Origin: Anammoximicrobium sp964645045
GTDB taxonomy: Bacteria > Planctomycetota > Planctomycetia > Pirellulales > Pirellulaceae
Reading direction: 5' to 3'
DNA: 64,000 nucleotides
NCBI GenBank assembly: GCA_964645045.1
Contig: CAZXYZ010000054.1
Span: forward strand, 1 to 64,000
Each line of letters starts with the position of its first letter. Position 1 is the stretch's first letter. The notes below the pieces were generated by a model that was given only the letters and a program-made list of their open reading frames with translations, was not told where the DNA came from and made no database searches. Made by a program: the position numbers and the translations under genes. Shown here in pieces: positions 41,304-50,419 of the stretch.

Positions 41304-42698
41304 TTACGACAATCCCTCGATCATGCTGACCAGCGGCAAGAACAGCGAGATCACGATGAACCCGACCGCAAAGCCTAGGAAGACGATGATCACGGGTTCC
41401 ATCAGCGCGGTCAGACTCTCCGTCATGACCTTGACTTCGTCGTCGTACGTGTCGGCGACCTTATAAAGCATCGTATCCAATTCGCCCGTTTCCTCGCCGA
41501 CGTCCACCATGTTCACAACCAGATCATCGACCACGCGGGCCTTGATCTTGGTCAGGTACAACAAGCTCAGCAAACCGCCCAAGCCGGCCGACATGCTCAA
41601 GCCGATCATCGCCATGTTCGGCAAGACCATGACCATCATGCCGGGCAGCGCCCCGGTGAAGAACCAGAAGAACATGCACATGGGATGAAAGCCCAGTTTC
41701 GAGTAGGCCCGCAACGGTTTGGCGATCGGCTCGCCCTCGCGGATCGCCTCGGCCACCTTGCCGTACAACCGTTCGAAAACCGCGTTGCCCGACGTGTCCC
41801 GGGTGATTTGCAGCCCTTCCAAAATCGGCACACCACTAGCCACCAGCGTGCCCAGCGTCCGCGTCGTGCGGGCCATGATGTTCTTTTCGATCAGTAGCCC
41901 CATGATCGGGATCTTGAGGACGAACATATCCCACCCGATCCGCCCGTGCCGGAACTTGCGGACCAACTTGATGATCAACACAATGCCAACCGGAATCAGC
42001 GGGATCAGGAACCAGCACTTCACGACCCACTCGGACATGGCAATCAGCAACTGGGTCGCCGCCGGCAACGTCAAACCGAATTCCGTGAACATCTTGGTGA
42101 ACACGGGCACGATCTTGAGCATGATGAAGACCAAGATGCCCACGGCCACGGTGATCACCACCGCCGGGTAGATCATGGCCCCTTTGACTTTGCGTTTCAA
42201 AGCCTCGGCACGCTCCTGGAAGTCGGCCAGACGCTGGAGAATGATCTCCAACGCGCCACCGGCTTCGCCGGCCTTGATCATGTTCACGTACAGCCGGTTG
42301 AACATCTTGGGAGACTTGCTCATGCCCTCCGACAACGTCGATCCGGACTCGATCTCTTCGACCACGTCCATCAACGCATTCTTGAGCTTGCCCGGTTTGG
42401 CATTGCCCTCCAGGATCTTCAAGCTGCGGACGATCGGCAGACCGGCGTCTTGCAGAATGGACAGCTGCCGCGTAAACGTCGTCACAGCCTTGCTGCCGCC
42501 GCCGCCGAACGCAAACCCGCGTTTCTTTTTCGGCCCGCGGGCCGCCCCGGCGGCTTTGGTCTTCTTGACCGTGATCTTGGTGACGAAATAGCCCATCTGA
42601 CGGATCGTCGTCTGAGCCTCTTCCTCGCTCGGCGCATCAATGACGTCCCGGATCTCTTCGCCCCGAGCGTCCATTGCTTCAAATTCATAAGTCGGCAT
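41304..42698 (-). CDS. Type II secretion/type IV pilus platform protein GspF/PilC
   Basis: A protein of 464 residues. After a typical start (MPTYEFEAMDARGEEIRDVI) and a Lys/Gly-rich insertion, two GspF domains are visible: FTRQLSILQDAGLPIVRSLK with helix IYPAVVITVAVGILVFIMLK, and RTTRTLGTLVASGVPILEGL with GFAVGFIVISLFLPLVSMIE at the end. It is the inner-membrane platform that passes motion from the ATPase to the pilus. An extra ~60 residues before the last helices (PMCMFFWFFTGALPGMMVMV) add membrane segments not usual in the family. Directly upstream lies a heptamer array and the GspE-type ATPase gene. Confidence 0.92.
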   Translation of the reverse strand: MPTYEFEAMDARGEEIRDVIDAPSEEEAQTTIRQMGYFVTKITVKKTKAAGAARGPKKKRGFAFGGGGSKAVTTFTRQLSILQDAGLPIVRSLKILEGNAKPGKLKNALMDVVEEIESGSTLSEGMSKSPKMFNRLYVNMIKAGEAGGALEIILQRLADFQERAEALKRKVKGAMIYPAVVITVAVGILVFIMLKIVPVFTKMFTEFGLTLPAATQLLIAMSEWVVKCWFLIPLIPVGIVLIIKLVRKFRHGRIGWDMFVLKIPIMGLLIEKNIMARTTRTLGTLVASGVPILEGLQITRDTSGNAVFERLYGKVAEAIREGEPIAKPLRAYSKLGFHPMCMFFWFFTGALPGMMVMVLPNMAMIGLSMSAGLGGLLSLLYLTKIKARVVDDLVVNMVDVGEETGELDTMLYKVADTYDDEVKVMTESLTALMEPVIIVFLGFAVGFIVISLFLPLVSMIEGLS

Positions 42699-42712
42699 GG
42701 CTAAACTCCGGA

Positions 42713-42834
42713 TTTGTCATTTGTCATTTGTCATTTGTCATTTGTCATTTGTCATTTGTCATTCGTCGCCCGAACCAATGACCAGTGACCAGTGACCAAT
42801 GACCAATGACCAATGACCAATGACCAGTGACCAA
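42713..42834. repeat. Two heptamer arrays (TTTGTCA)7 and (TGACCAA/G)8
   Basis: Seven perfect TTTGTCA units (42713-42761), a short spacer, then eight units of TGACCAA or TGACCAG (42779-42834). The second unit is nearly the reverse complement of the first (TGACAAA), so the two arrays can pair into an imperfect hairpin. They fill the gap between the GspE gene and the start of GspF. Confidence 0.9.
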
Positions 42835-42836
42835 TC

Positions 42837-44558
42837 TCACCCTTCCATTACTGTTTCGCGGATCACTTCGTCGGCGGTCGTGATGCCGCCGAAAATGTTC
42901 TTGATGCCGGCTTCGCGCAAGGTCACCATGCCAAACTTGCGGGCCGTCTCCCGCAGTTCGTCGGTGGTGGCATTGGACATGACCATGTCGCGGATCGTGT
43001 CGTTGATGACCATCAACTCGAACAACCCCAGCCGGCCTTTGTAGCCCGTATTGTTGCAGGCGTCACAGCCTTTGCCGCGGAAAAAGGTCCGGCCCTGCAA
43101 GTCCTCGCGTTTCATCCCCAGTTCGACCAACGCCTCGTCGGACGGCTCGAGCGGCTCGCGGCACTGCGTGCAGATGCGGCGCACCAGCCGCTGGCCCAGG
43201 ATCGCTTCGACCGTGGCAGTGATCAAGAACGTGGGCACGCCCATGTCCCGCATCCGCGTGACCGTACTGGGCGCGTCGTTGGTGTGCAGCGTGCTGAACA
43301 CCGTGTGCCCCGTCAGCGACGCTTGGACCGCGATTTCCGCCGTCTCCAAGTCGCGGATCTCGCCGACCAGGATCCGATCCGGATCGTGCCGCAATATGGC
43401 CCGCAAACATGCGGCAAACGTGACCCCGATTTCCGAATCGATCGGGATCTGGACCAGCCCGTCAATGTCGTACTCGACCGGGTCTTCGGTCGTAATGATC
43501 TTGTCTTCGATCTTGTTCAACTCGGCCAGCGCCGAGTACAGCGTCGTGGTCTTGCCCGAACCGGTCGGGCCGGTCACCAGGATAATCCCGTTGGGGACGT
43601 CGATGCACTTGCGGAACCGCGCCAGCGTGTCGTCGTCCAGGCCCACGCGGGACAGGTCCAGCGAAACCACGGAACGGTCCAGCACCCGCATCACGACGCT
43701 CTCGCCGAACATCGTCGGCAACACGCTGACCCGCAAATCCACGGGGTGACCGCCCACGGACAGCTCGATCCGTCCGTCCTGCGGCAGCCGCCGCTCGGCG
43801 ATGTCCAAGTTCGCCATGACTTTGATCCGCGTCGTGATGGCAAACGCCAAGTGCCGCGGGGGCGGGACCATTTCGTACAACACTCCGTCCGCCTTGATCC
43901 GGATCCGGAACTCGTCCTCGAATGGCTCGAAGTGGATGTCCGCCGCATGGTCCTTGATGGCCATCAGCAGCACCATGTTCAGCAGTTTGCGGACCGGCGC
44001 GCTGTCGGCCAAAGCCTCGACGCTGGTCAAATCGACCGGTCCGTGCGCTTTGGACGCGGCCTCGACCGCCGCCTTTAACTCCTCGTCTTCCTCCAACTCG
44101 TTGAGGATGCCCTCGATGCTGTCGCTTTCGCTCGCATAATAACGGCCCAACGCCCGCTTGATGTCGCCTTCGGTCGCCACCACCAGGCGGATGTCGTAGC
44201 CCAGAAAATTCCGCAACTCGTCCTGGATGGCCAGGTTCTGCGGATCGCAGGTGGCCAGCGTCAGCGAGCGGTCCTCCTTCAACACGGGAATCACCCGGTA
44301 CAGCTGGGCCATCGAGTCGGAGATCGTGTCGATCAAATCCCGGTCCAAATCGATTTCGCCCAAGTTGACCACCTGCATGTGCATCTGCTCGGCCAGGGCC
44401 TGTGCCAGCTGGTCGTCGGTGATCAACTGCATGTCCTCGGCGATCTTGCCCAGCAGTTCTCCGGGACGCTGTTCCTGCTCTTCCAACAGCATCTCGAGTT
44501 GCTCGTCGGTGATGAAGCCGAGATCGACCAGGATTTGTCCGATACGTCGTATCGCCAT
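42837..44558 (-). CDS. GspE/PilB-type assembly ATPase 1
   Basis: A protein of 573 residues. Starts MAIRRIGQILVDLGFITDEQ, an MshEN-type N-domain, then SAPVRKLLNMVLLMAIKDHA and ADIHFEPFEDEFRIRIKADG, the N-terminal ATPase lobe. Walker A GPTGSGKTTTLYSAL near residue 328, Asp-box TTEDPVEY, Walker B ILVGEIRDLETAEIA, and His-box LHTNDAP are all intact. A zinc motif CTQCREP ... CDACNNTGYKGR lies near the end, as in GspE. It powers pilus or pseudopilus extension from the cytoplasmic face together with GspF. It is nine bases from the PilT gene upstream. Confidence 0.95.
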   Translation of the reverse strand: MAIRRIGQILVDLGFITDEQLEMLLEEQEQRPGELLGKIAEDMQLITDDQLAQALAEQMHMQVVNLGEIDLDRDLIDTISDSMAQLYRVIPVLKEDRSLTLATCDPQNLAIQDELRNFLGYDIRLVVATEGDIKRALGRYYASESDSIEGILNELEEDEELKAAVEAASKAHGPVDLTSVEALADSAPVRKLLNMVLLMAIKDHAADIHFEPFEDEFRIRIKADGVLYEMVPPPRHLAFAITTRIKVMANLDIAERRLPQDGRIELSVGGHPVDLRVSVLPTMFGESVVMRVLDRSVVSLDLSRVGLDDDTLARFRKCIDVPNGIILVTGPTGSGKTTTLYSALAELNKIEDKIITTEDPVEYDIDGLVQIPIDSEIGVTFAACLRAILRHDPDRILVGEIRDLETAEIAVQASLTGHTVFSTLHTNDAPSTVTRMRDMGVPTFLITATVEAILGQRLVRRICTQCREPLEPSDEALVELGMKREDLQGRTFFRGKGCDACNNTGYKGRLGLFELMVINDTIRDMVMSNATTDELRETARKFGMVTLREAGIKNIFGGITTADEVIRETVMEG

Positions 44559-44567
44559 GTGTTTCGC

Positions 44568-45686
44568 CTATTGCTTGAACGCTTCCGGAACGTGCTCGGG
44601 TTCTTCCTCTTCGATTCCCCGCTTGGAGTTCACAATACGTTTGGCTAAATCGTCGGGGTTCTGTGCCTTGGACAGCACATCCTCGATCGTCACCCGTTCC
44701 TCCTTCCAGTGCTTGAACAGGGCATCGTCCATCAACTGCATCCCGTGCTTGGCTCCGGTCTGAATCGCGGAATTGATCCGGAACGTCTTGTTCTCGCGGA
44801 TCAAGTTGGCCACGCCCGGCGTACAGACCAGGATCTCATAAGCGGCACAGCGCCCGCCGCCGATCTTGGGCAACAGCGACTGGGCGACCACGCCGATAAT
44901 GGACGAGGCCAGCTGGGTCCGGATCTGGTCCTGCAAATTGCCCGGAAAGGCGTCAATGATCCGGTTGACCGTGCCCATCGCACTGTTGGTGTGCAGCGTG
45001 CCGAACACGACGTGCCCCGTTTCGGCGGCCGTAATGGCCGCTTCGATCGTTTCCAAGTCACGCATTTCACCGACCAGGATCACATCCGGGTCCTGACGCA
45101 ACGCGCGCCGGATCGCTTCGGCAAAGCTGGGCACGTCCACGCCCACCTCGCGTTGGTTCACCGTGGATTTTTTGTGATAGTGGTAAAACTCGATCGGATC
45201 TTCGATCGTAATGATGTGATGGTCTACGGTCTCGTTGATATAGTTGACCAAACTGGCCAACGTCGTGCTCTTGCCGGACCCCGTCGGACCGGTCACCAGC
45301 ATCAAACCGCGTGGCCGCAGCACCATCTTGGTGACCACGTCCGGCAATCCCAACTGCTCCGGCGTCAGCATCGCGTTGGGAATCTGCCGCAACACCAAGC
45401 CGATGTTGCCACGCTGCTTGAACACCGACACGCGAAAACGGGCCTGATCGCCAAACGCAAAGCCGAAATCGCAGCCGCCCTGCTCCTGGAGCTCCCGTTG
45501 ACAACGTTCCGGCGTGATGCTCTTCATCAGCGCCACCGTGTCCTCCGGCTCCAAGACCTTGGTCTCCAGCTTGCGCATCCGGCCGTGCAGCCGAAACACG
45601 GGGGGCTGGCCGACGGCAATGTGAATATCACTCGCCCCCTGCTTGACGCAGGCCTGCAACAGCTTGTCGATGAGAATGGTTGCCAT
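44568..45686 (-). CDS. pilT: Twitching motility retraction ATPase PilT
   Basis: A protein of 372 residues; ATG 45686 (MATILIDKLLQACVKQGASD) fits PilT, and an earlier TTG start is unlikely. Walker A GPTGSGKSTTLASLVNYIN near residue 130, Asp-box IEDPIEF, Walker B ILVGEMRDLETIEAAITAAE, His-box TLHTNSA and the PilT-type AIRRALRQDPD are all present; the C-terminal GAKHGMQLMDDALF block is characteristic of PilT. It depolymerises type IV pili. Its presence means the operon is at least partly a true type IV pilus system rather than only a secretion system. Confidence 0.92.
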   Translation of the reverse strand: MATILIDKLLQACVKQGASDIHIAVGQPPVFRLHGRMRKLETKVLEPEDTVALMKSITPERCQRELQEQGGCDFGFAFGDQARFRVSVFKQRGNIGLVLRQIPNAMLTPEQLGLPDVVTKMVLRPRGLMLVTGPTGSGKSTTLASLVNYINETVDHHIITIEDPIEFYHYHKKSTVNQREVGVDVPSFAEAIRRALRQDPDVILVGEMRDLETIEAAITAAETGHVVFGTLHTNSAMGTVNRIIDAFPGNLQDQIRTQLASSIIGVVAQSLLPKIGGGRCAAYEILVCTPGVANLIRENKTFRINSAIQTGAKHGMQLMDDALFKHWKEERVTIEDVLSKAQNPDDLAKRIVNSKRGIEEEEPEHVPEAFKQ

Positions 45687-45853
45687 AAAAAGTTCGCCTC
45701 CGACATTTCCCCCGAGGCAGCCGATTATTGAGGGCTCGCCCGGTCTGTGCAAAAAAAACTTGGTTTAGGACGATTTTCGAACCGCATCCCACAGGGCAAG
45801 CTGGCCGAGGTCGCCGGACCACGTGGTCCCCGTTGGAGACCGCTGAAATAATC

Positions 45854-45976
45854 GTGGGGTAAGCTTCCAGCTTGCCAAATAATCGTGGGGTAAGCTTCCA
45901 GCTTGCCAAATACCTAATCCAGGAAAACATTGAATTTGAAAATGCGTAATGCTGGCAAGCTGGAAGCTTACCCCAC
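45854..45976. repeat. Three GTGGGGTAAGCTTCCAGC units, two direct, one inverted
   Basis: Direct copies at 45854-45876 and 45885-45907 and an inverted copy at 45954-45976 of a 23-bp unit containing GGGGTAAGCTTCCAGCTTGC. The inverted copy overlaps the end of the upstream GspE gene and supplies its last codons and stop. Related to the elements at 18691 and 25283. Confidence 0.8.
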
Positions 45977-47704
45977 TCGGCTGAAATCCAAATGCGTGTC
46001 TTGCTCGGTACGCTTCGCCACGCGCAGAATCTCCTCCAGCGTCGTGATGCCCTTCATGACCTTGAACAGTCCGTCCAGGTACAACGTCGCCATTCCTTCG
46101 GTAATTGCCGCCTCGCGGATATCCGCCGCGGTCTTGTTCGCGAAAATCAACTCGCGAATCTTGCTGGTCGTCAGCATCAACTCGTGGATTCCAATTCGGC
46201 CCCGATACCCGCCACGACTGCAATGCCCGCATCCCTTGCCCTTCATAAAGGACGCCTTTTGAGCCACCTCGGGCGGAATCCCAAACTCGTCCAACTCGGT
46301 CTGACGGGGCACATACGTCTGCTTGCACCGCGGACAAATCGTCCGGACCAGCCGCTGGCCAAGCACCGCAATCACACTGCTGGCGACCAGATAATTGGGA
46401 ACACCCATGTCAACCATGCGTGTAATAGCGCTAGGCGCATCGTTTGTATGCAGTGTACTGAATACCAAGTGTCCAGTCAAAGATGCTTGGATTCCCATCG
46501 AGGCGGTCTCTTGATCCCGCATCTCGCCCACCAGGATCACGTTGGGGGCTTGCCGCAGCATGGCACGGATGATTCGGGCAAAGTCGAGTCCGATGCTGTG
46601 CTTGACTTCGCACTGGTTGATGCCGGGCAGGTAGTACTCGACGGGGTCCTCGGCCGTAATGATTTTCCGATCCGGCCGGTTCAGGTAGTTGAGCGCCGCG
46701 TACAAGGTGGTTGTCTTGCCGGATCCGGTCGGTCCGGTGACCAGGACGATTCCGTTGGGACGCCGAATCAGGTTTTGGAACAGCTTGTAGTTGTATTCGG
46801 ACAGGCCCAATTGACGGACACCGATCTTGATATTGTCTTTGTCCAGAATTCGCAGTACCGTCGCTTGGCCGTGGTTCGTTGGCAAGATACTGACACGTAA
46901 GTCCAGTTCTTTCTCGCCGACCGTCACCTTGATACGACCGTCCTGTGGCCGGCGGCGCTCGGAAATGTCCATCCTGGCCAGGATCTTGATACGGGAGGTG
47001 ATCGCCGCCAACAACCGGCGTGGCGGGCTATCGCGTTCCATCAACATGCCGTCAATTCGATAACGGATGCGAATCCGGTTCTCGAACGGTTCCACGTGGA
47101 TGTCGGACGCGCGCAACTGGACCGCCTCGGAGATCAGCAATTGGACCAAGCGGACGACGGGGGCGCTGTTCTCGTCGACGGCCTCGCCACCGGAAACATC
47201 TTCTGCCGTTTCGGTGAAATCGATAGCCGTATCGGTGAATTCCTGCAGCATCGAGTCGGCACTTTCACCTTCGATTTGGCCGTAATGCCGGTTGATGGCA
47301 CCTTGGATCGCCTCTTCGGGCGCCAGCGTCGTCTCGATCCGGCGGTTGAGAATGAACCGCAGTTTTTCGATCGTTTCCAGGTCGTAGGGATCGCTGACGG
47401 CCACCGTCAGCACGTTGTCTTCTTCGGACAGGGGGATGACGGAGTTTTCCCGCGCCACGGCTTCGGGGACCAGTTCGATGATGTTTTCGGGAATCGTGAT
47501 TCCCGTCAGGTCGATGTACCGCATCCCATGGTGCTCGGCCATCGCGCGGACCACGTCCTCGGCGGAGGCGTATTCCAAGTGAATGAGGCATTCGCCGACG
47601 TCCTTATCATGCTCGGACGCCATTTGCTGAGCTTCGGCAAGTTGCTCCGGACTAATGACGCCTCGTCGAAGCAGAACTTCGGTGAAATCTCCACCTTTTG
47701 CCAT
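45968..47704 (-). CDS. GspE/PilB-type assembly ATPase 2
   Basis: A protein of 578 residues. MAKGGDFTEVLLRRGVISPE and LIHLEYASAEDVVRAMAEH form the MshEN-type N-domain. SAPVVRLVQLLISEAVQLRA then SDIHVEPFENRIRIRYRIDG starts the ATPase core; Walker A GPTGSGKTTTLYAALNYL near residue 321, TAEDPVEYYLPG, Walker B ILVGEMRDQETASMG and LHTNDAPSAITRM are intact, and the zinc motif CPRCKQTY ... CGHCSRGGYRGR is present. It is a second extension ATPase beside the one at 42837, first gene of the operon. The final residues FSRVG and the stop come from the palindromic repeat at 45954-45976, so the natural C-terminus was probably a little different. Confidence 0.93.
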   Translation of the reverse strand: MAKGGDFTEVLLRRGVISPEQLAEAQQMASEHDKDVGECLIHLEYASAEDVVRAMAEHHGMRYIDLTGITIPENIIELVPEAVARENSVIPLSEEDNVLTVAVSDPYDLETIEKLRFILNRRIETTLAPEEAIQGAINRHYGQIEGESADSMLQEFTDTAIDFTETAEDVSGGEAVDENSAPVVRLVQLLISEAVQLRASDIHVEPFENRIRIRYRIDGMLMERDSPPRRLLAAITSRIKILARMDISERRRPQDGRIKVTVGEKELDLRVSILPTNHGQATVLRILDKDNIKIGVRQLGLSEYNYKLFQNLIRRPNGIVLVTGPTGSGKTTTLYAALNYLNRPDRKIITAEDPVEYYLPGINQCEVKHSIGLDFARIIRAMLRQAPNVILVGEMRDQETASMGIQASLTGHLVFSTLHTNDAPSAITRMVDMGVPNYLVASSVIAVLGQRLVRTICPRCKQTYVPRQTELDEFGIPPEVAQKASFMKGKGCGHCSRGGYRGRIGIHELMLTTSKIRELIFANKTAADIREAAITEGMATLYLDGLFKVMKGITTLEEILRVAKRTEQDTHLDFSRVG

Positions 47705-47892
47705 GTGCGTGCCCCTCGCCTATTTCGGGGAAATGTGCCGTTCTACAGAACTCGCGGTCAGACAAGCCACCGGACGAAAGCCCGGTCAACCAGGGGACCA
47801 TTTGCATCTATCTTGCCCAATCACAACCCCTTCTGTCAATCTCCGACAGCGCCGCAGGACGGAAACTGGGCGGGAATATCAAATTCTGAGGG
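47705..47892. other. Pilus operon upstream region
   Basis: This lies upstream of the first operon gene on the minus strand and should contain its promoter. No gene is visible. Between 47893 and 48102 lie the 29-bp palindrome listed separately and a GGATAGGCTTCCAGCCTGTC variant (48017-48036) of the dispersed repeat. Confidence 0.4.
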
Positions 47893-47964
47893 CCCACGGA
47901 TGGCAGAGCGGACCCACGGATTTTTCCAGCGACTCATCCGTGGGTCCGCTCTGCCATCCGTGGG
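47893..47964. repeat. Perfect 29-bp inverted repeat, CACGGATGGCA family
   Basis: Arms 47893-47921 and 47936-47964 are perfectly complementary (CCCACGGATGGCAGAGCGGA ...), loop 14 bases. A related inverted repeat with CACGGATGGCAA arms is at 55084-55223. Confidence 0.8.
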
Positions 47965-48102
47965 ACAAACATGCACCGTTGGTCGGAGGCCTCGTCTCGC
48001 CGGTCATCAACCCGTGGGATAGGCTTCCAGCCTGTCAGTTTCCGCCGCGATCCCAAATCGTCTGTGTTGCTGTTCCTGACCGGCGCAGGCTATATTGCTG
48101 GC

Positions 48103-48954
48103 GTGTTCAATTTTGAAGACTACGAACTTCTGGATTTTGGCGATGGCCGTCGGCTGGAGCGGTTTGGGCAGATCGTCGCGGATCGACCTTGCCCTGCGGC
48201 GGATGCGTGCGCGCGCGGGACGCCTGACGCATGGGAGCGGGCGGATGTCCGCTACCAACGATTCGGCGACGGCGCTGGGCAGTGGAAGCGGCTGCGGCAG
48301 GGGCCGGATCCCTGGACGGTTTCTCACCGGTCGGTGCGGTTCGAGTTGCGGCCTACGCCACTAGGGCAATTGGGGATTTTTCCGGAACAGGCGGAAAACT
48401 GGGATTGGATCGACGCCCGGGTTCGCCGCGCCGGACGAGCGTTGAGGGTCCTTAACTTGTTCGCTTACACCGGGGGGGCAACGTTGGCGGCGGCCGCCGC
48501 CGGGGCGGAAGTCGTCCACGTCGATGCCTCCAAGCCGGTGGTGGCATGGGCTCGGCGAAACGCGGCCCAGTCGAATTTGGCCGGGGCTCCGATCCGCTGG
48601 ATTGTGGAAGACGCCCAGCGGTTCGTCGAACGCGAAATGCGGCGCGGCCATCGTTACGAGGCGGTCATCCTGGATCCCCCCAGTTATGGCCACGGCCCCC
48701 AAGGAACCCCGTGGAAGATCGATCGGGACTTGGAACCGCTGTTGTCGCTGTGCGCCCGGGTCCTGGCCGAGCCGGCGGCGTTTGTCCTGCTGACCTGCCA
48801 CACACCGGCGCTGGGTCCGGTCCGCGTCAAGCGACTCTTGGCCGACGGTGTGGCGGGGGGCAACGAGACATCGGTGCGGATCCAGCCCCTGTTCCTGCAG
48901 ACCGCCGACGGCCGCAAGCTGCCCAGCGGCTTGGCCGCAATCTGGACGGAGTGA
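48103..48954 (+). CDS. Class I SAM-dependent RNA methyltransferase (RlmI/RlmK-like)
   Basis: A protein of ~283 residues from GTG 48103 (VFNFEDYELLDFGDGRRLER); earlier starts would run through a dispersed repeat. The Rossmann methyltransferase core shows motif I LRVLNLFAYTGGATLAAAAA, acidic loop VVHVDASKPVVAWARRNA, DAQRFVEREMRRG, and motif IV VILDPPSYGHG, where the proline-rich DPPS is characteristic of the YccW/RlmI group. Such enzymes methylate cytosine in 23S rRNA; this one lacks the N-terminal PUA domain of E. coli RlmI. The TrmH-family gene begins eight bases after the stop, so the two form an RNA-modification operon. Confidence 0.82.
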   Translation: MFNFEDYELLDFGDGRRLERFGQIVADRPCPAADACARGTPDAWERADVRYQRFGDGAGQWKRLRQGPDPWTVSHRSVRFELRPTPLGQLGIFPEQAENWDWIDARVRRAGRALRVLNLFAYTGGATLAAAAAGAEVVHVDASKPVVAWARRNAAQSNLAGAPIRWIVEDAQRFVEREMRRGHRYEAVILDPPSYGHGPQGTPWKIDRDLEPLLSLCARVLAEPAAFVLLTCHTPALGPVRVKRLLADGVAGGNETSVRIQPLFLQTADGRKLPSGLAAIWTE

Positions 48955-48962
48955 TTTCAGCG

Positions 48963-49772
48963 ATGCAACCCCTGATTACCAGCGTCCACAATCCTCGTGT
49001 CAAGAGTGCCGTCAAACTGCGCAACGGTCGGGATCGGACCCGGCAGGGGCAAATCCTGATCGATGGCCTGCGGGAAATTCAGCGGGCTCATCAGGCGGGC
49101 GTTCAGTTCAGCGAGGTATTCACCTGCTTGCCGCCCAGGGATGCCAGCGGCCAGCACTGGGTGGAATCGATCGAGGCGGCGGGAATCGAAGTCGTCCGCG
49201 TTGCTCCCGCCGTGTTTGCGCGACTGGCGTACGGGCAGCGCGAGCACGGCGCCGTGGCGGTGGCGACGCCGCCCTGCTGCACGCTGGACCAGTTGTCGTG
49301 GACCGGCGACGCGCTGGTGATCGTCCTCGAAGGCGTCGAAAAGCCGGGCAACGTGGGGGCAGTCGTCCGCTCGGCCGACGCCGCCGGAGCGTCAGCCGTC
49401 GTCGTCGCCGACGGAGCGACCGACCTGTACAATCCGAACGCGATCCGGGCCAGCCTGGGGACGATCTTCGCCGTTCCCGTCTGTGCCGCCAACAGCCGGG
49501 AAACGTTGGACTGGCTTCGCCGCCAGCGCCTGCGGATCTTTACCGCGCGCGTCGGTGCCGCGGTGCCCTACACCCGGATCTCGTATCGGGAGCCCGCCGC
49601 GATCGTCCTGGGCAGCGAAGCTGACGGGCTGTCGGACGTCTGGCAGGGTGCCGACATGACTGCCGTGTCGCTGCCCATGCAGGGCCGTGCGGACAGTCTG
49701 AACGTGTCCACAACGGCGGCCGTGATCCTGTACGAAGCGTTGCGGCAACGGCAGGCCGCGTCGGAGGGTTAG
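48963..49772 (+). CDS. TrmH/SpoU-family RNA 2'-O-methyltransferase
   Basis: A protein of 269 residues starting at ATG 48963 (MQPLITSVHNPRVKSAVKLR), a typical opening for the substrate-binding domain. The SPOUT domain shows LVIVLEGVEKPGNVGAVVRS (motif 1 with the catalytic-region Arg), DLYNPNAIRASLGTIFAVPV (motif 2) and AIVLGSEADGLSDVW with LPMQGRADSLNVSTTAAVIL (motif 3), forming the deep trefoil knot. It should methylate ribose 2'-OH in rRNA or tRNA as a dimer. The last four bases overlap the stop of the convergent FHA gene. Confidence 0.9.
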   Translation: MQPLITSVHNPRVKSAVKLRNGRDRTRQGQILIDGLREIQRAHQAGVQFSEVFTCLPPRDASGQHWVESIEAAGIEVVRVAPAVFARLAYGQREHGAVAVATPPCCTLDQLSWTGDALVIVLEGVEKPGNVGAVVRSADAAGASAVVVADGATDLYNPNAIRASLGTIFAVPVCAANSRETLDWLRRQRLRIFTARVGAAVPYTRISYREPAAIVLGSEADGLSDVWQGADMTAVSLPMQGRADSLNVSTTAAVILYEALRQRQAASEG

Positions 49773-50419
49773 CGTTTAGAGAACAGCTTGCGGAGCGCCT
49801 GCTGAGCGGCTTCGGTCGAGTCTCCGCCGGTAATCTCGTCTTTGGGCGGACGCGTCGGGAGCTTGCCGGGTTTCTTTTTGCCGGTTTTTTTGGGCGACGT
49901 CGTTTCCTCGGCGGCGGCTTCCTTGGATGCCTTTTCGTCCGGATCTTTCTCGCCAGACTCCAAATGGAGCACGCGCAGTTCGGGGTGTTCCTGCCGGATC
50001 GTACGTTCGCGTTCGTCGGCCCGGGCCAGCAAATCGCTGATTTCCTCTCCGGCCACGTCGCTCTCCGGTTCAGGCTTTGGCGCGGGCGCAGCGATGGGAG
50101 TTGTCTGCTCGATGAGCACCTCAAAGTCCAACCGTCCGATTCGCAGTTGGTCCCCGGCCTGCAGGGCTTGTTCCTCTTCGACTCGCCGGCCGTTGATGAA
50201 TGTCTCGGCCTTGTCCGACAGCGGTCGCAGAAACGCCCCGTCCTTGTCGAGCCGAACTTCACAGTGATGGGGACGCACCGAATCGCTACGGCAGCACATC
50301 GAGCAGTCCGCCGCGCTGCCGATCACGAATTGCGGACCACGGACCTTCACCTCGGCCCCGGCGCGATGTCCGTGCGTATCTTGGAGGGTGCCGTGCAAAA
50401 TCTTCAGTCGGACCTTCAT
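49769..50419 (-). CDS. FHA-domain protein
   Basis: A protein of 216 residues. The N-terminal ~105 residues form a forkhead-associated domain: KVRGPQFVIGSAADCSMCCR, SDSVRPHHCEVRLDKDGAFL and DKAETFINGRRV, i.e. the GR/S/H/NG pattern (with VIGS in place of GR). It should bind phosphothreonine peptides, a partner to Ser/Thr kinases like the one at 18884. The C-terminal half is charged and disordered (EKASKEAAAEETTSPKKTGK, then a Lys-rich run). Convergent with the methyltransferase gene (4-bp overlap). Target unknown. Confidence 0.85.
   Translation of the reverse strand: MKVRLKILHGTLQDTHGHRAGAEVKVRGPQFVIGSAADCSMCCRSDSVRPHHCEVRLDKDGAFLRPLSDKAETFINGRRVEEEQALQAGDQLRIGRLDFEVLIEQTTPIAAPAPKPEPESDVAGEEISDLLARADERERTIRQEHPELRVLHLESGEKDPDEKASKEAAAEETTSPKKTGKKKPGKLPTRPPKDEITGGDSTEAAQQALRKLFSKR

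Noticed and set aside
42713..42834. CRISPR-like array
   Set aside because: Units are 7 bp with no spacers, and no cas genes are present. This is a tandem heptamer array.
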